This document shows positions 11,779-23,225 of a stretch of 64,000 nucleotides of DNA, piece after piece. The notes below the pieces were generated by a model. It worked only from the letters and a program-made list of their open reading frames with translations, did no database searches and was not told where the DNA came from. The DNA is from Biomphalaria glabrata (lineage: Eukaryota; Mollusca; Gastropoda; Planorbidae), in contig NC_074711.1 in the NCBI RefSeq assembly GCF_947242115.1, positions 57,000,963 to 57,064,962 on the forward strand, given 5' to 3'. Position 1 is the stretch's first letter. Every line of letters starts with the position of its first letter. A program made the translations under genes and the position numbers.

Positions 11779-12151
11779 ACTACTGACACAAGAAAAACTG
11801 GTCGCCCCCACTTCCATTACATAGATGTAATAAAACGTGACCTCAAATCAGTGAACATCAATACTGACAATTGGGAAGACATAGCTTTAGACCGCAACAG
11901 ATGGAGAGACAGTGACCAAGAAAGCTATGGCCAGTGAAAGTACATAGGTCTCAGCTCAGGAAGAAAAACGTACAATCCGAAAAACTGCCAGCTCCTTCCT
12001 ACCACCTAAGCAAAAGCCACCTTAACCTGCGCTATCTGTGGACAGGAGTGTCTCTCCGAAATAGGGCTCCCCAACCACACGAGGAAGTGTGCTCTGAGAT
12101 GAAACCTTAGTCTTTCTATTTCTACGACTGAAGGAGGCCAATGATGATGAT
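11779..12151 (+). mobile_element. 5'-truncated LINE 3' end with 21-bp TSD
   Basis: A 373-bp insertion flanked by an exact 21-base direct repeat beginning ACAGGTCATTAG (11758-11778 and 12152-12172). On the plus strand it encodes the end of a LINE ORF2: HYIDVIKRDLKSVNINTDN, then WEDIALDRNRWRD, then a terminal zinc-knuckle-like block CAICGQECLSEIGLPNHTRKC. The tail is ATGATGATGAT. The truncated 5' end, short tandem tail and intact target duplication indicate target-primed insertion that is fairly recent. It has a frameshift between the WRD block and the zinc knuckle. Confidence 0.88.
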
Positions 12152-12172
12152 ACAGGTCATTAGTTTTAACAC

Positions 12173-12954
12173 GTCTGATAATAAATGACAGTACAAGTTA
12201 TTGAATGAAAATTTGTCATTATTTCAGGTGCTTTAGGCCTACATCAATGTGAGGTACCAGTACTTTGATTGTGTCATATAACAATTTAAAGCAACATTTT
12301 GAAATGAATAGTGTGTAGAATTGACAGTAAATACATTTAAGTGATGGGCTGTGATCTGCATGAATTGGTGTTTTTGATCTTTACTTCAAGTAAATGTTAA
12401 TGAACAATTAATTTTTAATGAATAAATAATTTAAAAATAAATACAAAGAAACCATAAACATCTACTTTATTTTAATAATTTTTTTTCATCAGAACAGAAT
12501 TTCCAACTTTGCATTCTTAAAATAAAATATAATTTATTTAGAGTAGAGTCAGAACACAAAATCATAGTTTTGAAATTAAGTAAATTAAGCTAAGCTGTCA
12601 TCTCTTATAAACATTTCTATATAGACTACACACAATTTAATTATTATTTTTCATCAAATTGCAGGAACTAGTACATGTACTTATGCATATTTGACAATAA
12701 AAAACCTTAGTCAATGAAATAGTAATACTAGTAAATGAGATAAAAGTAAACTAAATATCATCAATGCTATTGAAGCCACACTTGTTTCTTTTTATCTTGT
12801 TTGGTGGACTGCAATTAAAGTTGCTATTAATTTTACTGATTGTCTTAGCTGAAATGCCAGTGTCGTCTCTTTGAATCCTAAGCTTATTTTCTTGGTTACT
12901 GGAAGTCCAGATGTTTGGAGTTTCATTTTAAACACCTATATATTCCGAAACCTA
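12173..12954. other. No gene seen
   Basis: A/T-rich, with no supported exon. Several AATAAA-like hexamers are present but nothing ties them to a transcript. Confidence 0.5.
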
Positions 12955-13362
12955 TTTGCCTAACATGTCATATGCACATAAAGAGGTACCACAGAAATGC
13001 TTTAAAGACAAGCTTAGGCGCCAACTTGCTTTAACTGATATAGAATAAGAGAGCACTTGGTTGCATACAGCTTCAGAGCGAGACAGCTGGAGGTCACTTA
13101 CAAAGGTGTGGTATACACCAATGAAAATTAATTGCCGAGGGTAGACGGCAAAAAGAAAAAAAACAACTGATTCTACCACAGGTGGACAATGGTTATGCCT
13201 GTGCTCAGTGTGGCATAATATGTAGGTCACAGCTGGGGCTGAGTAGCCACTGGAAACATAGCATTCCTCATAAGTCTTCGGAATCAAAGACAAGCCTATC
13301 ATTTTTGTAGAATAGTTTGTAGCTTCTGTAAATGCATGAAATGCCGTCACAAATGACACAAG
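12955..13362 (-). repeat. Dispersed repeat, uninterrupted copy
   Basis: The 135-codon minus-strand open frame here is not a host gene: its sequence recurs in pieces at 2174-4080. Shared translated wording is VSDLQLSRSEAVCNQVLS here against VSDLRLSCSEAACNQLLS near 2.75 kb. The family is not identified. Confidence 0.7.
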
Positions 13363-13907
13363 TCCTCTGTGAGTTTGATCATAGTTTGATGGATTATAAA
13401 CATCTTACTTCTTTGCCTTATATTAAATGGTCCTTCTGTCTGTTCCACTAGGTTTATCTAAATATCATTGATATATCGTAACATGTCATCAAAATAAAAA
13501 CTAGAATCTCTGCAACTGGTTTACAAGTCAGAAGTCATCAATAACATTTGCCATTTAAAAAAAAACAAAAAACAATTTAGATTACTGATTATTCAAATTA
13601 GTGACTGATTATTCGATTCATTTTAGGCCTATAATTTTTTTTATGTGAATATATAATGATCCTTTACACTTTGTGACTTTACTAGTAGATCTATACTTTG
13701 GAGTAGACTTGTTTGTTGAGCTAAAGTCGGAAGTACACATTGAATTTTACTGTGATCTAGTAATCATCTAGTTAAATGTAGTGATCTACTTCAACTACTT
13801 GTACTATATAAATCTAGAGTCTAGTAGTAGAGAGAGTAGGCCTATCTGTCATATCGTGATCAGTAGGTGGCTGAAGTTTTATAAATCTATTCCATGACAA
13901 AAACCCT

Positions 13908-15145
13908 GGTAATAGGCGATATTATGCCGCCCACGCCTGATCCGGTTCTTTCTGTGGTCTTACTGTAGACAATAAGCTCCTAAACCTACCCTCCAAAGCT
14001 GTATCATCGCAAATTAATATTAAGCCGAAAAAAAAATATTTAGTTTTCAAGTTCTTTTATCATTGTTGTAATGAAAAATACGCCATTTTGTTTACTACGT
14101 TCTTAAGAGGATGTAACTCTCCATCCCAGAAGTTTAAAAAACAATAAACTAAGATCAAGTATCACTGAACTATATATTATTTTGATGGAATTTAGTATGA
14201 TCAAAATTTAGATTTAGTGCTAGCTTTAGGGTTAGGGTTGGAATTAGGTTTAGGGTTAGGTTTAGGATTAGGTTTAGAATTAGGGTTAGAATTAGGTTTA
14301 GGGTTAGGATTAGGTTTAGAATTAGGGTTAGGGTTAGAATTAGGTTTAGGGTTAGGTTTAGGATTAGGATTATTAGGTTTAGAATTAGGGTTAGAATTAG
14401 GGTTAGGGTTAGAATTAGGGTTAGGGTTAGAATTAGGTTTAGGGTTAGGTTTAGTGCTAGGTTTAAGATTAGGTTTAGAATTAGGGTTAGTTTTACTGCT
14501 AGGTTTAGGGTTAGGGGTTTGGGTTAGGTTTAGAATTAGGGTTAGTTTTAGGATTAGGGTTCGGTTTAGAATACGTTTAGTGAAGCCTAACCCTAACCTT
14601 AAATCTAACCCTAAACCTAGCACTAAACCTAACCCTAAACCTAGCACTAACCCTAAACCTAAATACTAAACCTAACCCTAAACCTAGCACTAACCCTATC
14701 CCTAAACCTAAATACTAAACCTAACCCTAAACTTAATTCCCTAAACCTAGTACTAAACCTAAACCTAAATACTAACCCTAAACCTAATTCTAAACCTAAC
14801 CCTAATTCTATTACCTAATTCTTATTCTAAACTAACCCTAAACCTAGCAGTAAACCTTTTATTTTGATCCTACTTAACCTAATCCTAAACTATAATATAG
14901 GGCTCCAAACGATATATAGTTCAGTGACATTTTTTTATTTACTTCCTCTCCAGAACATCATAACAATATGGCGTTGCCTCTATTACAGCAATAATAAGGA
15001 ACCGTAAAAACTAAATTTTTTTTTTCGGCTTAATATTAATTTGCGATGGTACAGCTTTGGAGGGTAGGTTTATGAGCCTATGGTCTACGGTAGGACCACA
15101 GAAAGAACCGGATCAGGCGTGGGCGGCATAATATCGCCTATTACC
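13908..15145. mobile_element. Fold-back DNA element with telomere-like core
   Basis: A 1238-bp near-palindrome. Both outer ends begin GGTAATAGGCGATATTATGC when read inward, and the first 130 or so bases of each arm (13908-14040 and 15010-15145) are nearly identical inverted copies. Homology continues with decay to about 14180 and 14910 (shared CACTGAACTATATAT). The core holds inverted telomere-like repeats. The direct repeat AAAACCCT lies at 13900-13907 and 15146-15153, an 8-bp target duplication. No transposase is present. The architecture is that of a fold-back or long-TIR non-autonomous element; the superfamily is not determined (8-bp duplications occur in hAT and P, 9-bp in Mutator). Confidence 0.85.
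14226..14900. repeat. Head-to-head degenerate telomere-like repeats
   Basis: From 14226 to about 14575 the plus strand reads TTAGGG mixed with TTTAGGG, TTAGAA and GCTAGG variants. From about 14585 to 14900 it reads the reverse complement (CCCTAA, CCTAAAC, GCACTAAAC). The switch is close to the symmetry centre of the enclosing element (about 14527). The Leu-Gly and Asn-Pro rich open frames across it are artefacts of the repeat. Confidence 0.9.
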
Positions 15146-15153
15146 AAAACCCT

Positions 15154-15882
15154 GGCTAGATTTAGATCTAGTGGTCTAGACATCTAGATCTAACTAGAAT
15201 TAAACTAGAAAACTGAATTAGAGAAGTAGCTTTCTGGATCTAGAAGTAGAATCTATATATTACTAATATTAGATCTAGTTGCGTCAAACGCTTAATTTTT
15301 GGTTGTTGTTTTTAATAAATGCACATAAAATACATTGTATTTTGGCAATAAAAATACCCAGTTGGTAGTCAAGTAATTCTAATAATTAATTAATGAATGA
15401 CTCTATCAGTATTTGTTTTAGATCTATCAGATTCATATGACTTATTATTTATACTTATTTTATATCATTCGTCCAAGAAAATCTAGCTCTAGATCTATTT
15501 CATTTTAGATTAGGCTATAGTTGTTTTTTTTTTTTTTTTTTTTTTTGTCATTTTATTTAGGCTACAATATTATCAAGATTAACTTTTTCTTTGTTTCCCA
15601 CGAGACGTGTATGCCTATAGCCTAGTCCTTTCGATAATTAAAAAAAAAACGATTAGAAATGCGTAGCTTGGAGTGTCAAAACTGAATTAGGCCTCCTATT
15701 TTTATTTCGTGCAATTTAGTATATCGTAACAAATACGCATTTAGCGGAACGGTAGACAGGTCTTCATCCAGATTTAGTGTAAATAAACCAAACACAGAAA
15801 CACTGAAAGATTGTATTTTCGGAATTTAGATTCTATTTTTTGGAAAATAAGTGGCATTTTATAGGGTGATCGAAAAAAATAA
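15154..15882. other. No gene seen
   Basis: A/T-rich with AGATCT/TCTAGA palindromes near 15160-15290 and a 24-base T run near 15523. No supported exon. Confidence 0.5.
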
Positions 15883-16160
15883 CTTTTGTGACGATCTCTT
15901 ATTCAGGGAAATTGTATCTATTTTATCAGATAGTCAGAAAATGGATAAAGTTTTTACAGATCTAATAAAATATAGTGTGGGGAAGTTTTACTCTCAATGA
16001 AGGTCAATCCAAGTGGCTCTCGGAGTAAATTTCTTCTTTGGCATCCTCATCGATTTTTCAAATTGGTATGGTGCGCGAAAAAAGATGCGCGACGGCACTT
16101 CGACTCTCTTTGTCTTTGTAAAAAACTCGAAGCTGGTGTTCCATTAGTATAGTTCCATGG
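15883..16160 (-). repeat. Right arm of the long inverted repeat
   Basis: Inverted partner of 7143-7405. It differs by a few substitutions and a short insertion (CTTTGTCTTTGT) near its right end. Both arms lie inside the proposed RING-gene intron, so they could pair in the pre-mRNA. Confidence 0.9.
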
Positions 16161-16593
16161 TTTAATGTTGTTCGCTTATTTGGACCGAAATTTATTTTTA
16201 ACGCACCAAAAAAAGAACGTAAGTGCGAATTAGAAAAGGAAGCTTAAAAAGTCGGAATTACGAAGAATTGTGTCCATCAACACCGAGCTACAATACAACG
16301 ATGAAATATTAAGATTAAGAAGATGCAATATTTGCTCGAATTGCAGAGAAACACACACCAGGAAAGTGAGGATTCCTCTGTGTTGATGTCTTTCTTGCAG
16401 GAGTAAAATAAAAGCAATCGAAAGGCTGTGCTGTAGGCCTATGTTTGTGGTGATTTTGTTTGATTGCAATCCTTCAAAAGAACGCATAAGAATATATCGC
16501 ACAATAAGGAATTAATTAACATTTTATAGGTTACATTAACTATAGCACGCCCCGTCTTGTAGGCCAATATAGGGCATGTTTATAATCGAACCA

Positions 16594-16775
16594 GCTGGAT
16601 GACTGCCTGGTCATGCAGTTAGCGCGCTGGACTGTATTTCGGTTGTCTCGATGGTCTCGCGATCATAACCTGTTCCCGCTGCCAACCCCCGTCGTCTTGT
16701 GGGAGGTTTGGGCTAGGATGTAGATTATCTTCAACTCGGAAGGAACATTTGAAACGTAAAAAAATTGTACAAACA
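16594..16775 (+). mobile_element. tRNA-derived SINE copy
   Basis: Starts GCTGGATGACTGCCTGGTCA, with an A-box-like TGGTCATGCAGTTAGCGCGC and a decayed B box. The body TGTGGGAGGTTTGGGCTAGG is shared with the minus-strand copy at 20990-21152. Confidence 0.7.
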
Positions 16776-17100
16776 AACAACAAAACGTGCGGGTTCCGAT
16801 GTAATCCGATTAACCGGTATCAATTATATTCAATATGATGGAATGATGGATCCCTTGTAGACCTATTAAGCCTAATATGAAACCGTTCTGTTATTCGCTA
16901 AAATAAAAATGCGAAACTTTTTAACTGCGTCATACTTATAGAGTAGATATACTACATGGCTTTGAAAAGTAACTAAAACCTGATTTAGCGATTCACATTT
17001 TGTTTCCAGTAAAAAAAAAAACATGGCCAGGTCTTACATGCCCACAGATCTCGACTTAACAGCCTAATTCATATAAATATTTAATACAAATATAAGAATT
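16776..17100. other. No gene seen
   Basis: A/T-rich. It contains CCGATTAACCGG, which resembles CCGGTTAATCGGA near 7005, but the match is short and I draw nothing from it. Confidence 0.4.
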
Positions 17101-17115
17101 TCACCCAAATTTTAC

Positions 17116-17880
17116 CTTTCTATTCTCTTGTAACTTTCTCCAGACTGAAGAAATATCCGCAACAATGATATTTTTGGGCGACCATCTGGCCAAATTCATG
17201 ACTCTCAGCGCATAGTTACACTCAGGAATCGGGCAGACGAACAACTCCATTTCCTTTCCGTGCTTTTGTTCAAAAGAGCACACGGACTCTGTCGATCTTT
17301 TGGGACTTGTGTTCCATCGAGGTGATGCTTGGGTGTCTTTGGGCTTGAGAGTTGGGGACGGACTTTGTGACGACTTTCTCGAACGGGGTAGAGTCGCTGG
17401 TGAAGCGGTACCGCACTTTGAACACACATTATTGTAAGCGGAGCCAATGTTGGCAGGGGCACTGTTCCTCGAGTGGCTCTGCTCTGAACAGCTTGGCTGT
17501 TTTTCTCGGACGAAAGTGTTGCTTCGGGGAATCCCGTTCGTAGCTTCGGCCATTGCTCGGCTCTGGTTTCTGCTGGACGAGAGAGGTCTATAACAATTAG
17601 AGCCAGTATCTTGGTTTGTTAAAGAATTGCTGGCAGTGTCTGCATAGTAAGAGCTGCTCAAAGACACGTCGACTGTATCAGTACTGTCTGCATATACGTC
17701 TGAAACCAAATCACATTTAGATAGAGTACCGTCTCTCAAAAGGTCATTCTTCAGTTTGCCTAGACATTCGCCGCAGAATGTGTGCCCACATTGAAGGATC
17801 CGTGGCTTCCGGAAAATGTTCCCACAGATGAAACATGTGAGACAATCCTGGATCGTAAGAGTAGCGGAACTTCTAGCCAT
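17116..17880 (-). CDS. RING-finger protein, first coding exon
   Basis: Starts at the ATG read from 17880 (MARSSATLTIQD) and stays open to 17101, but an AAAG/GTAAAA donor after base 17116 most likely ends the exon at codon 255. Residues 16-38 hold the first half of a RING finger: C16-x2-C19-x10-C30-x-H32-x2-C35-x2-C38, with the TRIM-like wording ILQCGHTFCGECL. The last ligand pair seems to be C216 and C221 (CPIPEC, spacing x4 instead of the usual x2), separated by about 175 serine-rich, low-complexity residues. The expected role is an E3 ubiquitin ligase. The exon is followed by the in-phase exon at 6396-6554. A TTTCACAG acceptor lies 23 bases upstream of the start codon, so the 5' UTR is split. 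The very long insertion in the RING is unusual and could affect zinc binding. Confidence 0.75.
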
Positions 17881-17899
17881 TTGTGTTCCAAATTTCTGT

Positions 17900-20320
17900 C
17901 ACTGTGAAATATAGATATATAATCTACGTAAAATATTTGCGAAGGAATATGGTAAGGGAGGTAAGGAGTAAACACACACTACAGAGTTTGCCAACTACAA
18001 TAGCAGCACGAAAGTCACTTAATATTACATTTAAGATTGGGCTAAAATGCAGTTTCTGTAAGAGATGTGGGTATTTTTCCTCTGAGTGTCTTGTGTTCTT
18101 ATTTTGGTGGAAATTCTTCAGTTTTAGGGCATTTTTTAAATCTTTTTTTTAAAGGTATTTTTGCGTACCCCCGCCCACATACACACAGATTAATTTTTTA
18201 TTTTATTACTAGACAATCAACACTTAAGGGAAAAAAAGTTTTTAAAAATATTTAAGCTTATATATAGGGCCTAATAGATAGGCCTAATAATAGCACTAAA
18301 CAAGAAATATCTTATTTGAATGTCAGATGATCAAGTCTAGCTAACTCTCCAGCCTCATACACACAAGCCCGCCATACTAATGAAGACATGCACGCCTCTG
18401 CACAGTAAATCTTTAATTAAACTTAATAGGCTCATAATGTTCATAGATTAATGAATTCACACAATTCATTCACATTAATGTTCATAGAAATGAAAACTAT
18501 TTAATCTTATTCTACCATGGACATTGTATCAATAAGTAACCTAATTAAAATCTTACCTTACTTTGTTTCTTTTCTTTTCCAGTGCCGATTTCAAGACGTC
18601 AAAATCTAGACCAAGATCTAGTCTATACACTGTACCGGTATCGACTTTAGCCAACGATGCATACTCCAATTTACAACCAGCCGTACTATCGATAAAAATG
18701 TTTTTTTTTTTTTTTTAAGCTCTATGCAATTTCTCAAAAGAAAATTTAAAGGGGAATACTGTTCAGGATCAATACTTTAATGTACAGTGATATTATCTGA
18801 ATTAAATGATGGACGATTGGACGTGCAATAATCATCTCGGGAAACAAATCTGAGTGTCGTCTGTTATCCGAGTCGAAGTACTCACAGAGGTCGCCAGTAG
18901 AGAAACGTATTGATTTTGTGGAACTGCTTGGGCGAACACTGGGTGATAAGTGTGTGTGAATTGCTTGTTTACACGTGTAGCCTGCTATCTAGGTCGGATG
19001 GTCGTTGGATGTGTGCTACGCTAGTTAAATTGTCTTCTTAATTGGTCTACTTGTATAATGATTTTTTTTTTTTGTAGCTTCTTTCCCTTGATATGCCAAA
19101 AGAATAATAATAATGATGATAAAGAAAATAATAAGACCTGATTCGATCATTGTATTGATTCTTTCAATGGATTGCGTTTTAGTATTTCGCACCCCCCCCC
19201 CCCCCCCCACGCAAGTATTTGTATTCTTAATTAGCACGATTATAGGCCTTAATTTTCTGAATCTAAACATTTTATTGTTCTTCGGCATACCTGCACATTT
19301 CAAGTCAAGTACTGTCCCCCTTGCAGAGCTCGCGATCTCTAGGGCAGAGGATACACACAAGTTCACGACTACTCCAGTTACCGAGTAGGAGGCAAAGATT
19401 GAGAAAATAAAAGACTTGAATGAAAGGCCCAAATACAAAGTTGAATGTCTGGTTTTTTGTTAATAGCAAAAAGCTGCTTTTAATTTTCTTTTGTCTGTCT
19501 GTTCTTCCACTTGTCTTCCTTGTCCTTCTCAAAACTATTAAATAGGCCCGACCTTTTTTTTTCCTTCCTAGGATAGAGTCGAAAGAAAAAAAAAAAAGCT
19601 GGCAAAAAAAAAAAAAAAAGAAACTATTAGTGTTTTTTTTTCTTTTTCAAGCTTGGTTGTTTTTTAAAGTATTTTAAAATTTTGTTTGTTTTCTTTTTCC
19701 ATATTGCCTCTAACATTAAGTTGTTGTTTTTTTATCACAAACCAACAAAATTTCCAGTATGAAATGTTTATATTGGGTTACTTGCAAGCAAAACACAAGT
19801 GTTTATTTTAATAGAACAATGTTCTCCTTTTTTTTTTCGAACACAAATCAACCTTTATAGAAGCTGGATATTTTGGAGGCCCTCAACAAAGAACCAAAAT
19901 GACAAGGGCTCACATCGGCAAAGTTTTCTGTTCTTTTCAAATCAGGTTGTATAGGTTTTTTTTTTTAATCACCATTATTATTTTTTTTTTTACTTTGTTG
20001 GTATATTAAGGATGAAGAAGCAACTATAAATAAATAAATAAAAAGTATACAAGTAAACCAATCAAGAAGACAATTCAACGAGCGTAGCACGCATCCAAAG
20101 GCCATCAGCCTAGAGAACATGTCACACGTGTGTGATCCAGACTTAGAAGACAAAAACCTGAACGTCTATTGTCCGAAGCAGGACGTTTTAGCGCAGCCGT
20201 TTTGGCACGATGATCGTTTTTGGCGCGAAATGTTTTGGACACATTGCTTATATTAATTGTACTATTCCTTTACAGAAGAACGATATGTGTCTATGTTGTG
20301 CATGTGTGTTTGTGTCTAAC
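17900..20320. other. Upstream region of the RING gene; no coding exon established
   Basis: A minus-strand donor AAGTAAG/GTAAGA at 18557 could end a 5' exon of the RING gene. The stretch before it (about 18690-18557) is open but lacks an ATG. A less A/T-rich segment around 18840-19010 contains CACGTG-like and CG-bearing sequence and may be the promoter. 19040-20000 is mostly poly-T, poly-A and poly-C low complexity. 20,150-20,235 carries a CG-bearing stretch of unknown nature. Confidence 0.35.
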
Positions 20321-20324
20321 GTAT

Positions 20325-20697
20325 TGTTGTAACCCTGCCTTGCACCAGTGCTTGAGGTGCGCACTAGCGCACTAGTGAACGTAAACAGGAAGAGACTAGA
20401 ACGGAGATAATAACATTGCATCAGGGATTGTGAAGAGTCTGAATGTTTGGAAACTAAGAAGCCAGCTTTTGGTGCTGCCTGAAGGTTGTAGAAGGGACCT
20501 GGAGCGAAGCGGGGAAGGCTGTCGTTGGTCCACATTCGGGTTGCTGTCTAAAGGACTGGTAAATTAGTAGAAAGACTCTGAGGAAGCTGAAGGATGCTAT
20601 GTGTTTGTCCTAGTGAATAAACACCTGTATTTATTTCCTGTTACACTGTGTTGAGTTGCATGCCTATTCGTTGAGTGCCTAACCTAGAGTTACAACA
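20325..20697 (+). mobile_element. Solo LTR (Ty3/Gypsy-like), 373 bp
   Basis: Begins TGTTGTAAC and ends GTTACAACA, so it has the TG...CA inverted termini of an LTR. It is flanked by the 4-bp direct repeat GTAT (20321-20324 and 20698-20701). A poly(A) signal (GAATAAAC) lies near 20612. No internal coding region adjoins it, so it looks like a lone terminal repeat left by recombination. The intact termini suggest moderate age. Confidence 0.65.
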
Positions 20698-20989
20698 GTA
20701 TTATTTATGTATAGAACAAGAGATAGTTTTTATCCATTATTTTGGTCTTTAATTTTGCTTTGTAATTATTGTTAAACCACATTATAACGTGAATGTGGGT
20801 TTTAATATTGCCTAAATCAAAAGAAAACAATGAAAGAAAAAATTGATGCAATTTTTTAGTGGAAACGAAAATAAATTATTTAATTTCTTGTAGGCCTACA
20901 TTCAACAAAAAAAGGGAGAGAAAACTGACGAATGTAATCCTGTGCACACCTCACGTACAGCTTATGGGGCTGGAGGAAGCAGATTAATA

Positions 20990-21152
20990 TCATGGTAGTA
21001 CTCTTACTTTTCCTACTTTTTAGATTTAAATTTATAACATCCAAACAAACCTCCCACAGGATGGCGGGGGATTGCGGCGGGAAGGGTTTGAACCCGGGAC
21101 TTTCGAGACCACAAATCACGAGACAATACCACACGACCAGACAGCCATCCGT
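20990..21152 (-). mobile_element. tRNA-derived SINE copy
   Basis: Minus strand starts GGATGGCTGTCTGGTCGTGT (A-box region), then CCGGGTTCAAACCC (a near-perfect B box) 45 bases on, then CCTGTGGGAGGTTTG shared with the copy at 16.6 kb. The 3' body runs to about 20990. Confidence 0.8.
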
Positions 21153-21160
21153 AGTTTCAT

Positions 21161-21879
21161 ATTTCACATTATACCTATTTATATGTGTTGATATATTATT
21201 TATTAAATTTATGTTTGTGTTGGCTTGTCCATGTTTATTAAGTGGAACATATTTATTTTCAGAATTCGGATATAATTTAGGGTGGGGGGAAAGGGAAGCT
21301 TGTCATTACCCTGGTCTCAGGTAGGAATCTGACTTATTATATATTCATGAAATAGTCAAAACCTTTATCAAAAACAATGAGGTGGATGGGGTTGAAATCA
21401 TACTACTCTACATACAATAATATACTTTAGTGAAATAAACTATATTATAAAAGCTAGGTTTTTCTTAAATTATAGTCAGAATATCTCGTGCCAAAACGTC
21501 ACGTACCGCTATTTGTCAACTCTTTAATGAAAACATCGTAGAATACCCAATGACGTTTGCGTGTGTAGAGATTGAACCTCCTGACCAAATCAAATAGTAA
21601 CGGTCAATACTGAGCTTTCCCCATGTAGCCAATTAGCTATTAATTTTTTCCTTAAGATATATATATATATATAAACTGTCTAAGGTTTTGAAATATCGTT
21701 AGAGCCGTTTTAGACATCCGTATTAAGGTTTTGCCATTGAAGAATTTGCAAGTTGATAACAATGGCAATATGAAATAACACGTGAATTGGACTGTCATGA
21801 AGAACTCATAAAGAAGACTACAACGTACACAAACAGAACACACAAGAACAACAACTCTTGGAACAAGTTTGTTACACTG
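21161..21879. other. No gene seen
   Basis: A/T-rich, with a short TA run at 21657-21672. On the minus strand the stretch just left of 21880 is GT-rich, as expected downstream of a poly(A) site. Confidence 0.5.
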
Positions 21880-21885
21880 TTTATT
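21880..21885 (-). terminator. Poly(A) signal AATAAA, Ikaros-like gene
   Basis: Canonical hexamer on the minus strand with a GT-rich element about 20-40 bases downstream. Assignment to the gene starting at 28398 is inferred. Confidence 0.5.
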
Positions 21886-23172
21886 CTACCAAAGAAAAAA
21901 AATAAATTATGCTAACATTTCACTTCCCTCCCTTTGAACAACTTAAAAGAATGAACACTTTGTATTAACAAACTACTTTCTGAGTTTTTACTGTTGACAT
22001 TACAGAAACAAAAAAATGTATCGTACACTAAATAAAAAAAACAAGGTTCAGACAGACACAACTAATAAAGAGTATGAGCTAATTAAAGTGGTTTCTCTAA
22101 ACTCATTATACTAAAGCGAGTGTCTGTATAAGTCTTACATAGAGACCAATAACCTGGAATAGAGGAAAGCTATCAACATTAAATGTAAAACTTCTGTCAT
22201 GAATGAAGCAATACAAAAAAAATCATTTCACCTTAAAACTATCTAAATGTACAAAGTGGAACCTTCTACAATAAATGATAGCCACTTCTGCTAATTTCTC
22301 AGCATACTGGTACTCAGTCTGGAAAAGCTCCCAATAAAAAATATTGAAATAAAAACTGTTGTAGCCTTCAATATCTTTTTATTATTTGTGAGCATGAGAC
22401 GAGACAGTGTAAGCAGCAGAATGGACAGGGAGTTCTTAAAGAGCTTAATGTTATACTATCAGTTTTAAGAATAAGAAAATGAGCTGTAAACACTATGTTG
22501 GTCAACCACACATTACCTCCCCATCTATAGTAGACCCTTAGAACACAGACAATTCCAGTTTTATCCTTTTTCTCAATCGTGATCGACATTAAAGGAAAAG
22601 TTGTTCAGTTCAACAAAGAGAAATAAGTTTAAAAAGATACACAGAGGTATAGGATTGGTAGATAAAATATATTAGATAATAAAATGTAGATGTACTTGTA
22701 AGTACATGTGTCATGGTTAGTACTATACAGCTGTTCAATACAAAGGTAAAACTGACATTCAGGAGATAGGGAGTAGGAATATCAAACTATTAGCAAGATT
22801 CATTCTTCAGCTGACAGCCTCTTAGATTTTGATTCAGTTTAAAAAAAAAAAAAAATTGTTCTGTAAAGTAAAACAATTTTAACCTTTTTATCTAGCTATC
22901 AATTGTTTCACAGTCAAATTGATAAGATTATTAAAGTTTAGATGAAACATTTACTTAAAAAAAAAAAAAGTGTACTAAATAAAAACAAAGAAAATATTCA
23001 CATATTATATGTAGGTGTCTGCAACTTTACACACACACACACAAAACCCCAAACATTTTTTTCTGAAATGTAACAAATTTAACAAATTGATAATGTCAAT
23101 TAAAGACTTGTTAATGTGTTAAGCATCGTTGCCACTATTTCACATATACAAACATATATATATATATATAAA

Positions 23173-23182
23173 CAGTGCTTTT

Positions 23183-23225
<43 letters not shown>

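Noticed and set aside
12952-13359. 135-codon open frame as a host gene
   Set aside because: Its sequence recurs in pieces at 2.2-4.1 kb and lacks splice context, so it is a dispersed repeat.
14201-14669. 148- and 150-codon open frames rich in Leu-Gly or Asn-Pro
   Set aside because: They are the two-strand translation of telomere-like hexamer repeats with no other coding sign.
14226-14900. Ancient telomere-telomere fusion scar
   Set aside because: The orientation fits, but the whole block sits in a palindrome with defined ends and an 8-bp duplication, so a fold-back element explains it better. Not fully excluded.
18557-18690. Coding exon upstream of the RING gene
   Set aside because: It is open on the minus strand and ends at a good donor, but has no ATG and only a weak acceptor. 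Kept only as a possible 5' UTR exon.
19025-19438. 137-codon minus-strand and 91-codon plus-strand open frames
   Set aside because: They cross homopolymer runs (poly-C, poly-A), overlap on opposite strands and show no domain.
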